This document shows positions 27,905 through 37,350 of a stretch of 64,000 bases of DNA, one piece after another. The position numbers were made by a program, and so were the translations under genes. Under the pieces are notes generated by a model. The model was not told the DNA's origin. It worked only from the letters and a program-made list of their open reading frames with translations, and ran no database searches. Origin of the DNA: Clostridia bacterium (GTDB taxonomy: Bacteria; Bacillota_A; Clostridia; Oscillospirales; CAG-272); the NCBI GenBank assembly GCA_017501345.1, contig JAFVXC010000043.1, positions 1-64,000 on the forward strand, written 5' to 3'. Each line of letters opens with the position of its first letter. The first letter of the stretch is position 1.

Positions 27905-28099
27905 TCAGATCCCGAAAATATCGCGCACCTCTTCGAGCAGCTCCCCGATCTCCCCGATCAGCATCACCATAACCACGATGATCCCCGTGATCGTCAGAAG
28001 CATCGCCTGCTCGTCTCTGCCCGATTTATTCAGGATGAGGGCTGACGTCGCGATCAAAAAGCCCACGCCCGCCACCTTCATCAGCAGTGAAATATCCAT
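27905..28099 (-). CDS. spoIIIAC: Stage III sporulation protein AC
   Basis: A 64-residue protein with two transmembrane helices, the usual length for SpoIIIAC. The N-terminal helix MKVAGVGFLIATSALIL and the GRDEQAMLLTITGII segment fit the family. Its position between AB and AD confirms the assignment. Confidence 0.92.
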   Translation of the reverse strand: MDISLLMKVAGVGFLIATSALILNKSGRDEQAMLLTITGIIVVMVMLIGEIGELLEEVRDIFGI

Positions 28100-28129
28100 A
28101 CTCTTCCCCGTCTTTCCTCGGTTTTCTCT

Positions 28130-28615
28130 TCAAAGCAGTACGACGACCGTTCCAAGCGACGCCGCCATACACAGCGTGATATTGCGCTGCCGCCTCCTCG
28201 GAAGCTCCGCGAGCAGGCGATCTCTTTCGGCACAAAACAGACCGATGCCGTAGTCACAGGTACGAAGCTGTTCCCCCCTGTACCCCTTTCCGATCTCCTC
28301 GCAAAAGTTCTCCGCGATCCGCTCCCCCTCCTCCGTAAGACCCATACCGCGCACCGCCTTGCGGAGAGATGCAAAATCCGACGGCGGCGCAAGCTCCTCC
28401 CACCCAAGCCGCTCGAGGAGGGAGCCCTCGCACCGAAGCAGGATCTCAGCCGTCGGAAGCGCGTAACAGTCGATCTGATTTTTCGTCAGCCTGAGAAGTG
28501 CGATCCACCCGTCGAGCCGCTCGATCTGCCTTTTCGCGTGTCGGTTGAGTGTCACGGAGCCGTAAACGCCGACGCCCGCAAGCAGAAGCGCACCGAGAAG
28601 CTTATAGATCAGCAT
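28130..28615 (-). CDS. spoIIIAB: Stage III sporulation protein AB
   Basis: A 161-residue protein with an N-terminal membrane anchor (about 3-20), a soluble helical domain resembling type II secretion GspF, and a C-terminal hydrophobic segment. SpoIIIAB is thought to interact with the ATPase SpoIIIAA. ATG 28615 is preferred over ATG 28621 because GGGAGG directly abuts the latter and sits 6 bases before the former. It overlaps the end of spoIIIAA by 14 bases. Confidence 0.88.
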   Translation of the reverse strand: MLIYKLLGALLLAGVGVYGSVTLNRHAKRQIERLDGWIALLRLTKNQIDCYALPTAEILLRCEGSLLERLGWEELAPPSDFASLRKAVRGMGLTEEGERIAENFCEEIGKGYRGEQLRTCDYGIGLFCAERDRLLAELPRRRQRNITLCMAASLGTVVVLL

Positions 28616-29618
28616 ACGCATCCTCCCACCGCACGGCTGTATAGGAAAAGCCGTTTTTCGCGCGTCTGATCCCCACGTAATATGCAAAGATCCCGCCGTC
28701 GTGCAGCATTTCAATACCGGGACGGCGAAGAAGTCCGGTAACGTCCCGTCCGTGCGCGGTCGCAAGAAGCGGAACGCCACAATTCTGCACCGCAAGCACC
28801 GCCCGCGCCTCGTCAACGCCGCCGATCTCATCACACACGACCAGCTCTGCATTCAGGGTGCGAACAGCGATCTCTATCCCAAGCGGACGCGGATACCCCG
28901 ACAGCATATCGACCGTATATCGGCTCTCGCTCGGTCCGCCGTGCGACAGCGTAAGCTCTCCCCGACTGTCCACGACGGCAACACGCCTGGGATATTTGCC
29001 CCCCGCAATGCGGCGGATCACTGCACGGAGCAGGGTAGTCTTTCCAACACCCGGCGGTGCATAGACCAAAACACCGCGTCCGCTCCCCGCCTCCCCTTCA
29101 AGGAGGGAGACGATCGGAGAGGGATCGATCGGCGGCTCACCCGGGATACGGAAGGACAACGCAGACGGGTCGTATACCCCGATCACCTTCCCCCCTTCGA
29201 TCGCGGCGCGCCCGCAGATCCCAACGCGGACGCCCTCCCCAAGGATCATATATCCCTCTCCGATCGTTTCGCTGTGCGAATACAGAGATCCACCCGAAAT
29301 GCGTGTAAGCGTCTCGTCCATTTCCCTTCCACTGAGAACGATGGGCAGAACGACCGTTCCCATATCGGTCGTGAGCGAGGATACGGTGTCGCGCCGAAGG
29401 CGGATCTCCTCGATCGCGGAAAACCCGCCGCGCACGGTCGCGTCCTTGATCGCCGTGACCACACGTCGCGGCAGCATTCGTCCGAGAAGCTCGGGATACC
29501 CAACGCCGTGCGACTCGGTCCTTACCGCACGGGTGCTTCCCTTCATCCTGCCGCCCACCTCCTCCATCCCATTCTTTTCCGATTCCGCTCTCGTGTACGG
29601 ATAAATAATTGACTGCAT
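28602..29618 (-). CDS. spoIIIAA: Stage III sporulation protein AA (ATPase)
   Basis: This 338-residue secretion-type ATPase has Walker A APPGVGKTT (about residue 185) and a Walker B-like ELVVCDEIG. SpoIIIAA is the cytoplasmic ATPase needed for SpoIIIA channel function in the mother cell. It is the first gene of the spoIIIAA-AH operon. The start at 29618 is supported by AAAGGGGG about 9 bases upstream; it adds ~24 residues before the conserved part. Confidence 0.93.
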   Translation of the reverse strand: MQSIIYPYTRAESEKNGMEEVGGRMKGSTRAVRTESHGVGYPELLGRMLPRRVVTAIKDATVRGGFSAIEEIRLRRDTVSSLTTDMGTVVLPIVLSGREMDETLTRISGGSLYSHSETIGEGYMILGEGVRVGICGRAAIEGGKVIGVYDPSALSFRIPGEPPIDPSPIVSLLEGEAGSGRGVLVYAPPGVGKTTLLRAVIRRIAGGKYPRRVAVVDSRGELTLSHGGPSESRYTVDMLSGYPRPLGIEIAVRTLNAELVVCDEIGGVDEARAVLAVQNCGVPLLATAHGRDVTGLLRRPGIEMLHDGGIFAYYVGIRRAKNGFSYTAVRWEDAYADL

Positions 29619-29641
29619 TGGCTCGTCCCCCTTTCAAGGAA

Positions 29642-29671
29642 AGTCTATGCATATGCCTGTCCGAATAGAAC
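29642..29671 (-). promoter_or_regulatory. Candidate sigma-E promoter of spoIIIA
   Basis: On the minus strand GTTCTATT (29671-29664) and CATAGACT (29649-29642) are separated by 14 bases, resembling sigma-E -35 and -10 elements. spoIIIA is sigma-E-dependent in B. subtilis, which supports the reading. Confidence 0.5.
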
Positions 29672-29740
29672 GCCGCTTTTTGCTTCAAAGAATTGTATTT
29701 CGGAAGGCGTTAGAAATTTTTGGGAATTTTCATTTTTCTA

Positions 29741-29798
29741 TTGACAAACAGTCCTTTCTGTGTTATACTGCAAGTGTACTACTACACATAGTACACTT
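29741..29798 (+). promoter_or_regulatory. Promoter with YtrA-type operator
   Basis: TTGACA (29741-29746), 17 bases, TATACT (29764-29769). Directly after the -10 is a perfect inverted repeat with arms AAGTGTACTA (29772-29781) and TAGTACACTT (29789-29798). It contains AGTGTA-N13-TACACT, the site described for the B. subtilis repressor YtrA. The GntR gene of this operon is its probable ligand, giving autorepression. Confidence 0.85.
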
Positions 29799-29833
29799 AT
29801 ATGCAATCTTGGAGCATTCCGGAAAGGAATCTT

Positions 29834-31102
29834 ATGGAGTGGCTTAATATATTTAATTTTGTAATAGGGCTCCTGTTTTCGCTCTGCTATCTGTATCAAT
29901 ACGTATATATGATCATCGCCTGTGTGAGGAAGCCGAAGCGTTTTTCCGAAACCGATAAGCGCTTCCGCTACGCGATCCTCATCTCGGCGCGAAACGAAGA
30001 GTCCGTTATCGGTCAGCTACTCGACAGCATCCGCTCTCAGGACTATCCCGCGGAGCTTCTCGACACCATTGTGATCGCAGACAACTGCACCGACAAGACG
30101 GCAGAGGTCGCCCGAATACACGGCGCAACCGTCTACGAGCGGAACGACACCGTGCACGTCGGCAAGGGCTACGCCCTGAAGCTCGCATTCGATCGTCTGA
30201 AGGCAGAAAAGGGGCTTCATTACTACGACGGATATTTCGTGATCGATGCCGACAACCTACTTGAACCGAATTACGTCTCTGAAATGAATAAGGCATTCGC
30301 CGCGGGACATCGCGTCATCACGAGCTACCGGAATTCGAAAAACTACGGCGACAACTGGATCTCCTCGGGATATTCACTCTGGTTTCTCCGAGAGGCACGT
30401 CACCTTAACAGCGTGCGCTTCCTGCTCGGCACCTCCTGCGTGGTCGCAGGAACCGGCTTCCTCGTCAGCGGTGATATTATCAGGGAGCAGGGCGGTTGGA
30501 AGCATTTTTCAATGACCGAGGACACCGAGTTCACGGCAGAGCGTATGCTGAAGGGCGAAAGGATCGCCTACTGCCACGACGCGATCTTTTACGACGAGCA
30601 GCCCGTAAAATTTTCACAATCCTGGCGGCAACGCAAAAGATGGGCAAAGGGATACCTGCAGGTGCTCGCGCGGCACGGCGGGAAAATGCTACGGGCCGTC
30701 ATCCACGGCAATTTCTCCTGCTTTGATCTCATTATGAGCCTCTCCCCCGCCTTTTTCATCTCACTCTTTACGCTCGCGGTGAACCTCATCGCCGCAGTTG
30801 TCGCGGCGATCGTCCTGCCCTCCGCCGTCCTTCCGATCCTCTCGGGGCTCCTCGTTACAGCCCTCACCGCCTACGCGCTCTTCTTCCTCGTCTCCCTTTG
30901 CACGGTCATCCTCGAATGGAAGCGGATCCGCGCAACCACAGCAGAGAAGATCCTCTCGGTCTTCACCACCCCCCTCTTCATCGCGACCTATATCCCGATC
31001 TCGGCATCCGCCCTTTTTTCGAAGGTCGAATGGAAGCCAATCGAGCACCGGGTATCGGTATCGGTCGACGACCTGAAGCGCGGAAGATCCACAAAGCATT
31101 AA
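29834..31102 (+). CDS. Membrane-bound family 2 glycosyltransferase
   Basis: This 422-residue processive-type GT2 has an N-terminal helix, a GT-A domain with ISARNEESVIG, DNCTDKT, DADN (about 132-135), a TEDTE acceptor motif and the QRKRW version of QxxRW, followed by about three C-terminal helices. It probably transfers a sugar to an envelope polymer or lipid; substrate unknown. The start at 29834 has GGAAAGG upstream. It is the first gene after the YtrA-type operator, so its expression is probably tied to the regulator and ABC transporter that follow. Confidence 0.88.
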   Translation: MEWLNIFNFVIGLLFSLCYLYQYVYMIIACVRKPKRFSETDKRFRYAILISARNEESVIGQLLDSIRSQDYPAELLDTIVIADNCTDKTAEVARIHGATVYERNDTVHVGKGYALKLAFDRLKAEKGLHYYDGYFVIDADNLLEPNYVSEMNKAFAAGHRVITSYRNSKNYGDNWISSGYSLWFLREARHLNSVRFLLGTSCVVAGTGFLVSGDIIREQGGWKHFSMTEDTEFTAERMLKGERIAYCHDAIFYDEQPVKFSQSWRQRKRWAKGYLQVLARHGGKMLRAVIHGNFSCFDLIMSLSPAFFISLFTLAVNLIAAVVAAIVLPSAVLPILSGLLVTALTAYALFFLVSLCTVILEWKRIRATTAEKILSVFTTPLFIATYIPISASALFSKVEWKPIEHRVSVSVDDLKRGRSTKH

Positions 31103-31115
31103 GAAAGGAGCGAAT

Positions 31116-31517
31116 ATGTTACTGATCGACAAATTGTCCCAAAAGCCGATCTACGAGCAGATCATCGACGGCATCGAACGGAATATCCTGCTCGGGATCT
31201 ATCCCGCAGGCTCGCTCCTGCCCTCGGTGCGTGAGCAATCGGTCACGCTCGGGATCAACCCAAACACCATTCAGAAATCCTACGCCGAGCTCACAAGGCG
31301 CGGTATTATTTCGCCCTCCCCCGGAAGCGGGTGCTTCGTTTCGTACGATGCAAGATCCCTGCTTTGCGAGGAGGCGAGAAAAAAGCTCCCCCGCCTTTCA
31401 GAGCTTCTCACAGAGCTTCGCATTGCGGGAATCGAGCAGGACGAAATTCTCGGCGCAGTGGCGTCGGTCTATACAAAGGACGATCTCCCTCGTCCCGATA
31501 AGGAGGTAAGTAAATGA
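31116..31517 (+). CDS. GntR-family regulator, YtrA subgroup
   Basis: A 133-residue repressor with an N-terminal winged helix (PIYEQIIDGIERNILLG, LPSVREQSVTLGINPNTIQ) and the short C-terminal dimerisation helices of YtrA-like proteins. These regulators control adjacent ABC transporters and respond to envelope stress. The probable operator lies at 29772-29798. The gene follows the glycosyltransferase by 13 bases (AAAGGAG site) and overlaps the ATPase start by 4 bases. Confidence 0.92.
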   Translation: MLLIDKLSQKPIYEQIIDGIERNILLGIYPAGSLLPSVREQSVTLGINPNTIQKSYAELTRRGIISPSPGSGCFVSYDARSLLCEEARKKLPRLSELLTELRIAGIEQDEILGAVASVYTKDDLPRPDKEVSK

Positions 31518-32431
31518 TCTGTGCCGAAAACGTAACCCTTTCCTTCCGTACAGCGGATATGAAAAAGCCCTTCGTCGCGCTGAATGGGCTTTCGTGCGAG
31601 ATCCCAAGCGGATGCATCTACGGTCTCGTCGGCTCGAACGGCGCGGGCAAATCGACCTTTCTGCGCCTGATTTCGGGTGTTTATCGACCCGACAGCGGCG
31701 AGATCACGGTCGACGGACTCCCCGTATATGAAAATCCCGAGGCGAAAAGCAAGATCTTCTACGTTCCGGACGATCTGTATTTCCTGCCGCAGTCCTCAAT
31801 GACGGAAATGGCGCGCTTTTACAAGGCGATCTATCCGAAATTCAGCTACGAGCGCTTCCATCACCTTGCAGAGACCTTTCACCTTGACACACGGGCAAAT
31901 ATGAACGCCTTCTCGAAGGGTATGCGCCGTCAGGCGGCAACGATCCTCGGTCTCTCGACGATGCCGCAGTACCTTTTCTTTGACGAGACCTTCGACGGAC
32001 TCGACCCCGTAATGCGGAATCTTGTGAAGCAGGTGATCTATTCGGACGTTCTCGAGCGCGAGACCACGACGATCATCACCTCGCACTCGCTCCGCGAGCT
32101 TGAGGACACCTGCGATCAGCTCGCGCTTCTGCATAAGGGCGGCATCGTCTTTGAGTCGGACATTCAGAATCTGAAGACCTCTCTCTTCAAGGTGCAGACC
32201 GCATTCAGCGAGCCCTTCACAAAGGAAAAGTTCGCGGGCATCGAGATCCTCTCCTACCAACAGATGGGCAGTGTCTGCTCTCTCATCGTTCGCGGCGACA
32301 GAGACGAGACTGCGGCAAGGATCCGTGCGATGGATCCGCTTCTCCTCGATCTTTTGCCGCTCAACCTCGAGGAGGTATTCATTTACGAAATGGAAGCGCT
32401 CGGCTACGCCTTTAAGGACGTACTGATGTAA
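31514..32431 (+). CDS. ABC transporter ATP-binding protein
   Basis: A 305-residue ATPase with Walker A GSNGAGKST (about 40-48), a signature FSKGMRRQ in place of LSGGQ, Walker B LFFDET and a switch histidine in ITSHSLREL. It resembles the YtrB-type ATPases that accompany YtrA regulators. It overlaps the regulator by 4 bases and is followed by the permease after 12 bases. It probably powers the large permease at 32444. Confidence 0.92.
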   Translation: MICAENVTLSFRTADMKKPFVALNGLSCEIPSGCIYGLVGSNGAGKSTFLRLISGVYRPDSGEITVDGLPVYENPEAKSKIFYVPDDLYFLPQSSMTEMARFYKAIYPKFSYERFHHLAETFHLDTRANMNAFSKGMRRQAATILGLSTMPQYLFFDETFDGLDPVMRNLVKQVIYSDVLERETTTIITSHSLRELEDTCDQLALLHKGGIVFESDIQNLKTSLFKVQTAFSEPFTKEKFAGIEILSYQQMGSVCSLIVRGDRDETAARIRAMDPLLLDLLPLNLEEVFIYEMEALGYAFKDVLM

Positions 32432-32443
32432 GGAGGTGCTGAT

Positions 32444-34735
32444 ATGACAAAAAACGAAAAGAAAACATCCGTAGGGCCGACAGCCATCGGCTCAAGATTC
32501 TTCAACGTGCGCCTCTTTTTCGAGGGCGTCAAGCGTTTGAAGATCATCGCGATCGGCGCTCTGATCCTCGCGCTCACGGCATCGATCCTCATTCCCGTCA
32601 TTTCCTGGATCAATTACGCAAATCAATACGAGCGGGACTGCTGGAACGAGGAGCCCGTCTATGATGACGCGGGAAACGTCATCGATATCCAAATGGTCTA
32701 CGTCGAGAAAGAGATCGTTCCGCACAAGGTAGAGCCCTATCTCCTCTGTCTACCGCTCTACGTGCTTCCCTTCACAGCCCCCTTCTTCTTCTTCGTGCTC
32801 TTCTCCTTCCTACATAAGCGGAAGCAATCGGACTTCTTCCACGCGATCCCCTACACACGTACCTGTGTGTTCGTGAGCTTTACCGCGGCGGCGCTTGCCT
32901 CGGTCGCGGCGATCGCGGTCCTTTCGTCTCTTCTGTCGGGCGTGATCTACGCCGCCTGCCCCTTCACGACCTTTGCAATCGGGGAGCTGCTCTCCGTGCT
33001 TGGCGTTTCGATCCTGTCTGCGGCGTTCCTTTCGTCCTTTATGATGCTCTCCCTCTCACTTACGGGAACACCGTCAACCTCTCTTCTCCTCTTCGGGCTT
33101 TTTGCGTTGATCACCCGTGTCGTACTCGCGCTTTTCTCCTTCGCGGTCGACAATTTCACGATCGTTCGCGCCTCGTTCTATCCCTTTCTGTCGATGTACT
33201 GGTATCTGCCCTTCCGTATGTTCATTCAAAATACCTCTTATACGGAGGGCATCCCACCCTACGCACACCTCGTCCCCTATACGATCGTCGTAACGCTCGC
33301 ACTCTTTGCCGCAGCAGGGCTGTTCTATAAGCTCCGCCGCTCGGAAATGGCAGAGCGGAGCGCCCCGTCGAGACGTCTGCAGTCGATCTTCCGCTGCCTC
33401 TTTACCCTGCCCTTTGCGCTTCTCCTGACAACGATGGTGATGATCGACGAGATCGACTTCGACGTTGCACTCGTTCTTTTCGTCATCACGCTCCTCGTAT
33501 ATTTCCTGTACGAGCTCATCACGACGAAGCGCTTACGGAATCTCCCCCGCGCAACGCCGTGGCTCGGTGCAGTCGTGGGCGGTGCAGTCGTATTCGTACT
33601 GTCCTTCTCCGTCTTCGGCGCCGCCGTGCACGCGGATATCCCCGAAGAGAAGATCGAGTCGGTCTCGATCACGCCCGTCTATTCCTCGACCTACGAGAGT
33701 CTGAAAACGGGAAGCATCCCATCAAGCGACGAGCGCGTGATCGATCTCGTGTCCTACGCGCTTGACTACACTCGCAATATGAATAATAACAACTATAGCG
33801 ATAACGGCAGACTCAGCTACCGCACGGTCACGATCCGCAAAACGAACGGTATGACCGTGAAGCGCGGATTGTACTTCACCGAGGAAAACGAGGCTCTGCT
33901 TGAAGGCTATCTCACGGAGAGCGAGGAATACGTCGAGAGCTACCTTGAGCTTCCTCCGATCGAATCGATCCGCAATATGCAGTTCTTTCCCGAGGGTGTG
34001 TCCTCTTACGATTCGCTCTATTTGTCGAGCGGGACCGAGCGATTCGAGGAATTTTACGCAGTTTTGAAAAGCGGATACGACAAGCTCTCGAAGGAGGAAA
34101 AGCTCGACTTCAAGCGCGGTGACCGCGCGATGATCCCGAAGGACGAAACGGTAAAGCCCCTTCCCGACTACGTGTACGACGAAAAGTACCATTCGACCTT
34201 TTATGCACAACTTACCGTGAACGGCACCGTAAACGGCAACAGCTACTCGTCCTATTACGTGCTTCCCGGCTCGATGAATGGGCTGATCTCCTACGCCTTC
34301 ACCGAGCTTGCGGAGCAGAATCGGACCTGCCACTACCGATCGGAATATCTCTACGAGACCTACGGCATAGAATCGCTCTCCTCAGAGGACGGCGCGCACA
34401 CACCGCTTGAAATCACATCGGCGATCTACCGTGACTTCACAGGCGGTCACATCAGCTTTGACGAGGGCTACGTCAGGATCGCGGCGTACGAGCAAAACGA
34501 ATACACGCTTGCCGTCGCCAAGGAGGGTGCGGACTTCACAGCCTTCCTCGAAAGGATCACGACCTGTCTCGCAGAAAACGCCGAGCCGAAGGCAGGCACG
34601 ATCCCCGTCTCTCTGATCACCGAGTTTTTTAACTACGATATATCAATCGATCAGGCGTATTCGACGATCATCCTCCACCTCACCGAGGAGGAGTACAAGG
34701 AGCTTCTCACGTCGATCGGGATGGAAGATAAATAA
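32444..34735 (+). CDS. Large ABC transporter permease
   Basis: This 763-residue membrane protein has about eight helices in its first 400 residues, the last being GAVVGGAVVFVLSFSVFGA near 370-395. A long ~360-residue extracytoplasmic domain follows, without recognised catalytic motifs (YVESYLELPP; KHTPLEITS-like segments). This layout fits large permeases found with YtrA/YtrB pairs. The extracellular domain may sense or bind an envelope-active compound. AAGGAGG precedes the ATG. Confidence 0.82.
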   Translation: MTKNEKKTSVGPTAIGSRFFNVRLFFEGVKRLKIIAIGALILALTASILIPVISWINYANQYERDCWNEEPVYDDAGNVIDIQMVYVEKEIVPHKVEPYLLCLPLYVLPFTAPFFFFVLFSFLHKRKQSDFFHAIPYTRTCVFVSFTAAALASVAAIAVLSSLLSGVIYAACPFTTFAIGELLSVLGVSILSAAFLSSFMMLSLSLTGTPSTSLLLFGLFALITRVVLALFSFAVDNFTIVRASFYPFLSMYWYLPFRMFIQNTSYTEGIPPYAHLVPYTIVVTLALFAAAGLFYKLRRSEMAERSAPSRRLQSIFRCLFTLPFALLLTTMVMIDEIDFDVALVLFVITLLVYFLYELITTKRLRNLPRATPWLGAVVGGAVVFVLSFSVFGAAVHADIPEEKIESVSITPVYSSTYESLKTGSIPSSDERVIDLVSYALDYTRNMNNNNYSDNGRLSYRTVTIRKTNGMTVKRGLYFTEENEALLEGYLTESEEYVESYLELPPIESIRNMQFFPEGVSSYDSLYLSSGTERFEEFYAVLKSGYDKLSKEEKLDFKRGDRAMIPKDETVKPLPDYVYDEKYHSTFYAQLTVNGTVNGNSYSSYYVLPGSMNGLISYAFTELAEQNRTCHYRSEYLYETYGIESLSSEDGAHTPLEITSAIYRDFTGGHISFDEGYVRIAAYEQNEYTLAVAKEGADFTAFLERITTCLAENAEPKAGTIPVSLITEFFNYDISIDQAYSTIILHLTEEEYKELLTSIGMEDK

Positions 34736-34742
34736 AAAACCA

Positions 34743-34768
34743 AGCCCCGAGGCAAAAGCCTCGGGGCT
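34743..34768. terminator. Bidirectional terminator
   Basis: AGCCCCGAGGC and GCCTCGGGGCT form an 11-bp perfect stem around AAAA between the converging permease and serA genes. Confidence 0.88.
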
Positions 34769-34794
34769 CATTTTGATTTTGTATCGGACAGAAA

Positions 34795-35955
34795 TCAGAT
34801 CACGCGGCACTTATAAACGCCCTTGATCGCCGAGATCGGTGCAACTGCCTCGGGACGGATCGTACCCGTTACGTCAATGACCGTATAGGCGTTGTCGCCC
34901 TTCGACTTCGAGGTCATGTTCTCGATGTTCACGCCAAAGCCCGACAGGATCGTCGTGAGAGCAGAGATCACAGCGGGAATGTTTGCGTGGAGCACACAGA
35001 TGCGGTGATCGCCGCTGAACGGCATCGAAACGTTCGGGAAGTTGACGCTGTTCTTGATGTTACCGTAGCGGACGTAGTCGTCAAGCTCCTGTGCCGCCAT
35101 CACAGCGCAGTTATCCTCTGCCTCCTCGGACGAAGCACCGAGGTGAGGGATCGCAACGACACCGGGAACACCGAGAATGTCCTCGGTCGGGAAGTCGGTT
35201 ACGTAGGATGCTACCTTACCCGATGCAAGCGCCGCCTTCATATCCTCGGCATTTACGAGATCGGCACGCGCGAGATTGATCACGCGAACGCCGTCCTTCA
35301 TCAAACCAAGGCTCTCCTTGTTGATCATACCCTTCGTCGTTTCGGTAGCGGGAACGTGGAGCGTGATATAATCTGCCTCACGGAAAACCTCCTCAAAGGT
35401 TGCCGCCTTATGTACGCGGTGGTTGATGTTCCACGCCGCGTCAACACTCAGATACGGGTCACAGCCGATGACGTCCATTCCGAGATGGATTGCCGCGTTT
35501 GCAACAAGGCCGCCGATCGCGCCGAGGCCGATCACACCGAGCTTCTTGCCCATAACCTCAACGCCACCGAACTGCGACTTGCCCGCTTCGACCGCCTTCG
35601 CGACACCCTCAGTGCCCGCGAGTCCCTGCGCCCAGATCGAGCCGTCAACGATCTTACGCGATGCAAGCATCAATGCACAGATCGCAAGCTCCTTCACGGC
35701 GTTTGCATTCGCGCCGGGGGTATTGAATACCACTACGCCGTCCTTCGTGCAGCGGTCAATCGGAATATTGTTGACACCCGCGCCAGCGCGCGCGATGCAC
35801 AGAAGCTCCTTCGGGAATTCCATATCGTGCATTGCGGCAGAACGGACGAGGATCGCATCGGCGTTCTGTACGTCGGTGCCTACGTTGTACTCCGCAGAAT
35901 CGAGCTTATTGAGTCCGATGGGGGAGATCTTATTCAGACAAAGTACGTTTTTCAT
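34795..35955 (-). CDS. serA: D-3-phosphoglycerate dehydrogenase
   Basis: A 386-residue NAD-dependent 2-hydroxyacid dehydrogenase for the first step of serine synthesis. The Rossmann motif LGVIGLGAIGG is at about 137-147, the catalytic Arg lies in INLARADLV and the catalytic His in IPHLGASSEEAEDN. The C-terminal ~75 residues form an ACT domain (VISALTTILSGFGVNIENM), which could allow serine feedback. It follows serC by 50 bases behind AGAGGT and is very likely in the same operon. Confidence 0.92.
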   Translation of the reverse strand: MKNVLCLNKISPIGLNKLDSAEYNVGTDVQNADAILVRSAAMHDMEFPKELLCIARAGAGVNNIPIDRCTKDGVVVFNTPGANANAVKELAICALMLASRKIVDGSIWAQGLAGTEGVAKAVEAGKSQFGGVEVMGKKLGVIGLGAIGGLVANAAIHLGMDVIGCDPYLSVDAAWNINHRVHKAATFEEVFREADYITLHVPATETTKGMINKESLGLMKDGVRVINLARADLVNAEDMKAALASGKVASYVTDFPTEDILGVPGVVAIPHLGASSEEAEDNCAVMAAQELDDYVRYGNIKNSVNFPNVSMPFSGDHRICVLHANIPAVISALTTILSGFGVNIENMTSKSKGDNAYTVIDVTGTIRPEAVAPISAIKGVYKCRVI

Positions 35956-36005
35956 AGGATTATACCTCTTAAAATAGTAAATTCAATTTACAAACGGCGT
36001 ACCGC

Positions 36006-37094
36006 TTACGCCTTGGGATTTTCTGCGGCGAATTTCTTCATAAACGCAACGAGTGCGACAACGCCGTCCTCGGGCATTGCATTGTAGATCGATGCGCGCA
36101 TACCGCCGACCGATCGGTGACCCTTCAGGTTCTTCAGACCTGCCTTAGCTGCCTCGGAGGCAAACTTCTTATCGAGATCTGCATCTCCCGTAACGAAGGT
36201 GACGTTCATCATCGAGCGGCTTGCCTTCTCGACGGGTGCCTTGTAGTAGTCCTGCGAATCGAGGTAGTCGTACAGAAGCGCCGCCTTCTTTTCGTTGCGC
36301 TTCTTCATCTCGTCAAGTCCGCCAATCGAAAGAAGCCATTCGTAAACGAGCTTCGCGACGTAGATCGGATAGCAGGGCGGGGTGTTATACATCGAATCGT
36401 TCTCTGCCATCGTCTTCCATTCGAGCATCGTGGGCATTCTCTCCTCGGCGTAGTCGAGCAGGTCCTCGCGAACGATGACGACCGTCACGCCTGCGGGAGC
36501 CATATTCTTCTGTGCGCCAGCGTAGATCACGCCGAACTTCGAGACGTCGACGGGCTCGGACAGGATGCACGAGGACATATCGGCAACGATCGGAACGTCG
36601 ACCTCGGGAACTGCGGGATATTTCGTTCCGTAGATCGTGTTGTTGTAGCAGATGTGCAGATATGCGGCGTCGGAGCGGACCATATCCTTCGTTACCTTCG
36701 GAACGTAGGTGAAGTTGTCCTCCTTCGACGATGCAACGCACTTGACGTCGTAGCCGAGCTTTTCGGCTTCCTTCAGCGCCTTGCCCGAGAACTGACCCGA
36801 AACAACGTAGTCAGCCTTGCCCGTACGCTTGATCAGGTTCATCGGAACTGCCGCAAACTGCGTCGATGCACCGCCCTGAAGGAAGAGCACCTTGTAGTTG
36901 TCGGGAATCTGCATCAATTCGCGAAGCACCTTCTCCGCGTCTCCAATGATCGCCTCGTAATCGGGCGAGCGATGCGACATCTCCATTACCGACATTCCCG
37001 AGTCGCCGTAGCAGACAAGCTCGGATGCTGCCTTTTCAAGTACCTCGAGCGGAAGCATCGAGGGTCCTGCGGAAAAATTGTAAACTCTGTTCAT
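36006..37094 (-). CDS. serC: Phosphoserine aminotransferase
   Basis: This 362-residue PLP enzyme converts 3-phosphohydroxypyruvate to phosphoserine. It begins with the family N-terminus NRVYNFSAGPSMLP. The PLP lysine lies in GAQKNMAPAG (about residue 197). The C-terminal GGMRASIYNAMP is typical. The start at 37094 is chosen over an upstream ATG because GGAGA precedes it and the conserved N-terminus begins there. It is paired with serA. Confidence 0.96.
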   Translation of the reverse strand: MNRVYNFSAGPSMLPLEVLEKAASELVCYGDSGMSVMEMSHRSPDYEAIIGDAEKVLRELMQIPDNYKVLFLQGGASTQFAAVPMNLIKRTGKADYVVSGQFSGKALKEAEKLGYDVKCVASSKEDNFTYVPKVTKDMVRSDAAYLHICYNNTIYGTKYPAVPEVDVPIVADMSSCILSEPVDVSKFGVIYAGAQKNMAPAGVTVVIVREDLLDYAEERMPTMLEWKTMAENDSMYNTPPCYPIYVAKLVYEWLLSIGGLDEMKKRNEKKAALLYDYLDSQDYYKAPVEKASRSMMNVTFVTGDADLDKKFASEAAKAGLKNLKGHRSVGGMRASIYNAMPEDGVVALVAFMKKFAAENPKA

Positions 37095-37131
37095 AATATA
37101 TATCTCCTTTGTTGTATTGTCTGCTTTCATT

Positions 37132-37344
37132 CCGAGGCTCTGCCTCGGGCTCCGCTTAAGGACTTTTTGAAAAAAGTCCTTAAGGATCCCAAAAACTTTT
37201 ATAACAAAATTTTTTAGAGAAAAGTTTTCTTGACTTTCAAAAACCTTTCGGGCAAAAATTAAATTTTTCTTGGGGAAAGTTCTTGAAGTTTTCAGAAACT
37301 TCTTTCAAGAAGTTTCTGAACGGGGGTATGGGAGCAGCGCCCCC
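37132..37344. repeat. Composite intergenic palindromic repeat, full copy (copy 6)
   Basis: The left hairpin CCGAGGC/GCCTCGG (37132-37148) is followed by an AGGACTTTTTG/AAAAAAGTCCT hairpin. The centre is AT-rich and duplicated-looking. The right half has AGAAACTTCTTTC/AAGAAGTTTCT and ends GGGAGCAGCGCCCCC (37330-37344). It separates hisIE from serC. Confidence 0.82.
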
Positions 37345-37350
37345 AATGCA

